Made by a program: the position numbers and the translations under genes. A stretch of 64,000 bases of DNA from Sphaerulina vaccinii. Lineage: Eukaryota > Ascomycota > Dothideomycetes > Mycosphaerellales > Mycosphaerellaceae. The stretch is from the NCBI GenBank assembly GCA_022570795.1, contig JAKUDP010000014.1, positions 1,178,001-1,242,000 on the forward strand. The letters run 5' to 3'. This document shows, piece after piece, positions 62,431 through 64,000 of this stretch. The stretch's first letter is position 1, and the number at the start of each line of letters is the position of its first letter. Under the pieces are notes generated by a model that was given only the letters and a program-made list of their open reading frames with translations, was not told where the DNA came from and ran no database searches.

Positions 62431-62678
62431 TGTCAATTTAGACATAAAAGGGGCAGCGTAGGCGTCAAGGATTTGCTCAGGATAGGCATAGGGAGGACTG
62501 TCATCAGTATGAGCGTAATGCAATCGATTGCGATGCTCAAACTAAGCGTGAAGACACCAAGTACACAGGCTCGGGGCATAACATTCATCACATTCAAAAT
62601 CGTGGGTATCTCTGGAGAAGCAGTCGTAGTCCCTCCTCTTACCATAACGCCAACGCCAACTCCATGCCAGATCCGTAG

Positions 62679-63353
62679 TCATCTCATAGCACTATCAGCT
62701 TCCCTCGCCTCCTCCGTCAACCCTTCCATCTGCTCCGGCTGCAAAGCCCTAACACTCCCATTCAAATCCCTAACAACACTCTCCAACCCTCCAATCAACT
62801 TCTGAATATCCCTCCTCTGCTCCTGTACTCTCTCCATAATCTCCTCATTCTCCCTCCCCAACCCTTCCTGCCTCTCCCTCATTTCCCGATCCCACTCCGC
62901 CAGTGTAGGAGCCAAATGTGAGATGTACAATTGTCGTGCCGGCAAAGTATGCGCTGGCACAGGCACATGATCTCCCCCTTCTTGAGATGACGCTTTCCTC
63001 TTCTTAGCATCTTCAATCAATCTATCGAGTTCATTCAAACTCGGTATCACATTCCTTTCCATGAGTATAGTTTCGAATTCTTTACGCATGTGTTCTCCGA
63101 GTTTCTGCGTGAATTGTTCGTGTAAGATTTTCACTGAACCGGGCACTTGTTTGGCTGGAGTAGGGAAACATGCGGCGAAGTTTGTGTAGGAGCAGGTTTT
63201 GAGGACGTGGTTTATTGCGTCGTTGTAGAGTTTCTGGAGGGCTGTTGCGCGGGGCCCCGGGGCGGAGGGTGTTGGTGGTGGTTGGACTGGTGAGGGAGAG
63301 CGTGATATTGGCTGGTTCTGCTCTTGAGTGTCGAGTCCCATGTCGGTCGCCAT
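62679..63353 (-). CDS. NNF1: MIND kinetochore complex subunit Nnf1
   Basis: Subunit of the Mis12/MIND complex linking centromeric chromatin to microtubule-binding kinetochore parts. It is 224 aa, one exon, from ATG 63353 (Met5 is an alternative). After a Pro-rich N-terminus, the Nnf1 block appears: LYNDAINHVLKTCSYTNFAA, then CFPTPAKQVPGSVKILHEQF. It is followed by FETILMERNVIPSLNELDRL and a long coiled coil (LAEWDREMRERQEGLGRENE). Length and layout match fungal Nnf1. It is convergent with DPM2, and its start lies 215 bp from the acyl-CoA oxidase stop. Confidence 0.88.
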   Translation of the reverse strand: MATDMGLDTQEQNQPISRSPSPVQPPPTPSAPGPRATALQKLYNDAINHVLKTCSYTNFAACFPTPAKQVPGSVKILHEQFTQKLGEHMRKEFETILMERNVIPSLNELDRLIEDAKKRKASSQEGGDHVPVPAHTLPARQLYISHLAPTLAEWDREMRERQEGLGRENEEIMERVQEQRRDIQKLIGGLESVVRDLNGSVRALQPEQMEGLTEEAREADSAMR

Positions 63354-63568
63354 GATGCTTGTGTAGAGAAGTTGAGGTGTATGTAAGTTGTTACTGTGCT
63401 GACTTTCAATGTTCAGATCGCGTGTTGGATCGACGCGTTGGCCGAATGTGGTTAGACTAGGATATCCTGATCGATGTGACGATGAGCTTCACTTCTCAGT
63501 CTCTGGAAAGATTGTACTATCAATCGACATCATGTTGTGGGAGACGCAAAGATATATCTATATCATAT

Positions 63569-64000
63569 CTACAGCTTCGACAATATACTCTTCAAATTAC
63601 TCTCCCCACCCATCACAATCTCCTCACTCTTGTAGTAAGGGTTAAATGTAATCTCATTCAATGGATTCCTTCTATGCGCACGATCAAACAACTCTTCATA
63701 AACCTTACCATCAGATCTCCCCAAAGCAGAATCCAGAAGGTAGTCCGGAATCTTCCAGGCATCCACTAGCCGCACAGCATGCGGCCTGACCTGCGCCATG
63801 AGTTCTTGTATCTTGGCCGGTACGAGATCGAGATCTTCATCGGAGACAGCATTGGCTTTGACAAAGTCTCGAGCTTCGTTATCCATGGTGAAGAAAGCGA
63901 AGAGTCGGAATTGAGTTGTCAAATGCTTTTTGAGTGTTGGTGAGATGTTCTTGTCGTTGTTCATCAATGCCTCGTAGAAGTTCGACACAAGGATCGACTG
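63569..64000 (-). CDS. Peroxisomal acyl-CoA oxidase, C-terminal part (5' end outside window)
   Basis: Flavoenzyme of the first step of peroxisomal beta-oxidation. Only the last 143 codons are here; the frame is open to base 64000. The sequence matches the C-terminal acyl-CoA-oxidase domain: RLFAFFTMDNEARDFVKANA, RPHAVRLVDAWKIPDYLLDS and ALGRSDGKVYEELFDRA. The protein ends ILSKL; the terminal tripeptide SKL is the canonical PTS1 peroxisomal signal. No intron is seen in this part. The paralogue cannot be named from this fragment. Confidence 0.88.
   Translation of the reverse strand, partial: QSILVSNFYEALMNNDKNISPTLKKHLTTQFRLFAFFTMDNEARDFVKANAVSDEDLDLVPAKIQELMAQVRPHAVRLVDAWKIPDYLLDSALGRSDGKVYEELFDRAHRRNPLNEITFNPYYKSEEIVMGGESNLKSILSKL

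Noticed and set aside
1..64000. Biosynthetic cluster, transposon or viral insertion
   Set aside because: Gene content is housekeeping throughout, with no synthases, transposases, reverse transcriptases, terminal repeats or abrupt composition change that I could see.

Overview
This is a stretch of chromosomal DNA from a filamentous ascomycete (Pezizomycotina), most likely a dothideomycete of the Mycosphaerellales/Capnodiales kind. The evidence is dense eukaryotic genes with short introns (mostly 45-60 nt, GTRAGT/GTACGT donors, YAG acceptors), a fungal multidomain phytochrome, EF3-family factor New1, kinase Iks1, and fungal forms of Mediator, MIND and TFIIH subunits. The lineage below Pezizomycotina is inferred from general resemblance, not from a search. 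I see no rRNA, convincing tRNA, transposon, CRISPR array or secondary-metabolite cluster.

Layout. 1-16,950: Med13 (runs off the left edge), Enp2, Tfb3, Tim17, Bud27/URI, Rei1, a Yju2-family splicing factor (Ccdc130/Saf4-like), an enoyl-CoA hydratase/isomerase and a formaldehyde-dehydrogenase-type zinc dehydrogenase. 17,100-31,800: a PPIL1-type cyclophilin, an odd flavoprotein/F-box-like/ankyrin-like fusion, a hybrid histidine-kinase phytochrome, a dynamin-family GTPase and an FMN/FAD oxidoreductase fusion. 32,280-47,750: a purine-nucleoside-permease (NUP) family secreted protein, Iks1, New1, ribosomal protein L24, a possible myristoylated small protein, PIG-U, Nop7/pescadillo and an unknown protein ending in an Atg8-binding-like motif. 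48,400-64,000: an unknown protein with a cysteine knot, Yta7/ATAD2, the mitochondrial aspartate/glutamate carrier, a small Ala-rich repeat protein, Sar1, Dpm2, Nnf1 and the peroxisomal acyl-CoA oxidase C-terminus (runs off the right edge).

Most genes are housekeeping. There is a noticeable share of ribosome-biogenesis and translation genes (Enp2, Rei1, Nop7, Rpl24, New1, Bud27) and of transcription/splicing genes (Med13, Tfb3, Yju2-like, PPIL1-like, Yta7). Genes alternate in direction, giving nine head-to-head pairs with short shared promoters. This looks like ordinary fungal gene packing rather than an operon or a metabolic cluster.

Exon boundaries were placed by hand from splice consensus, reading frame and family similarity. 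For spliced genes the feature span runs from start codon to stop codon, and the exons are listed in the evidence. The parts most worth a second look are the flavoprotein fusion and its shared promoter with the phytochrome, the unknown proteins at 41.8, 46.7 and 48.4 kb, and several non-coding or short-ORF repeats at 48.1, 50.0, 60.1 and 60.9 kb.
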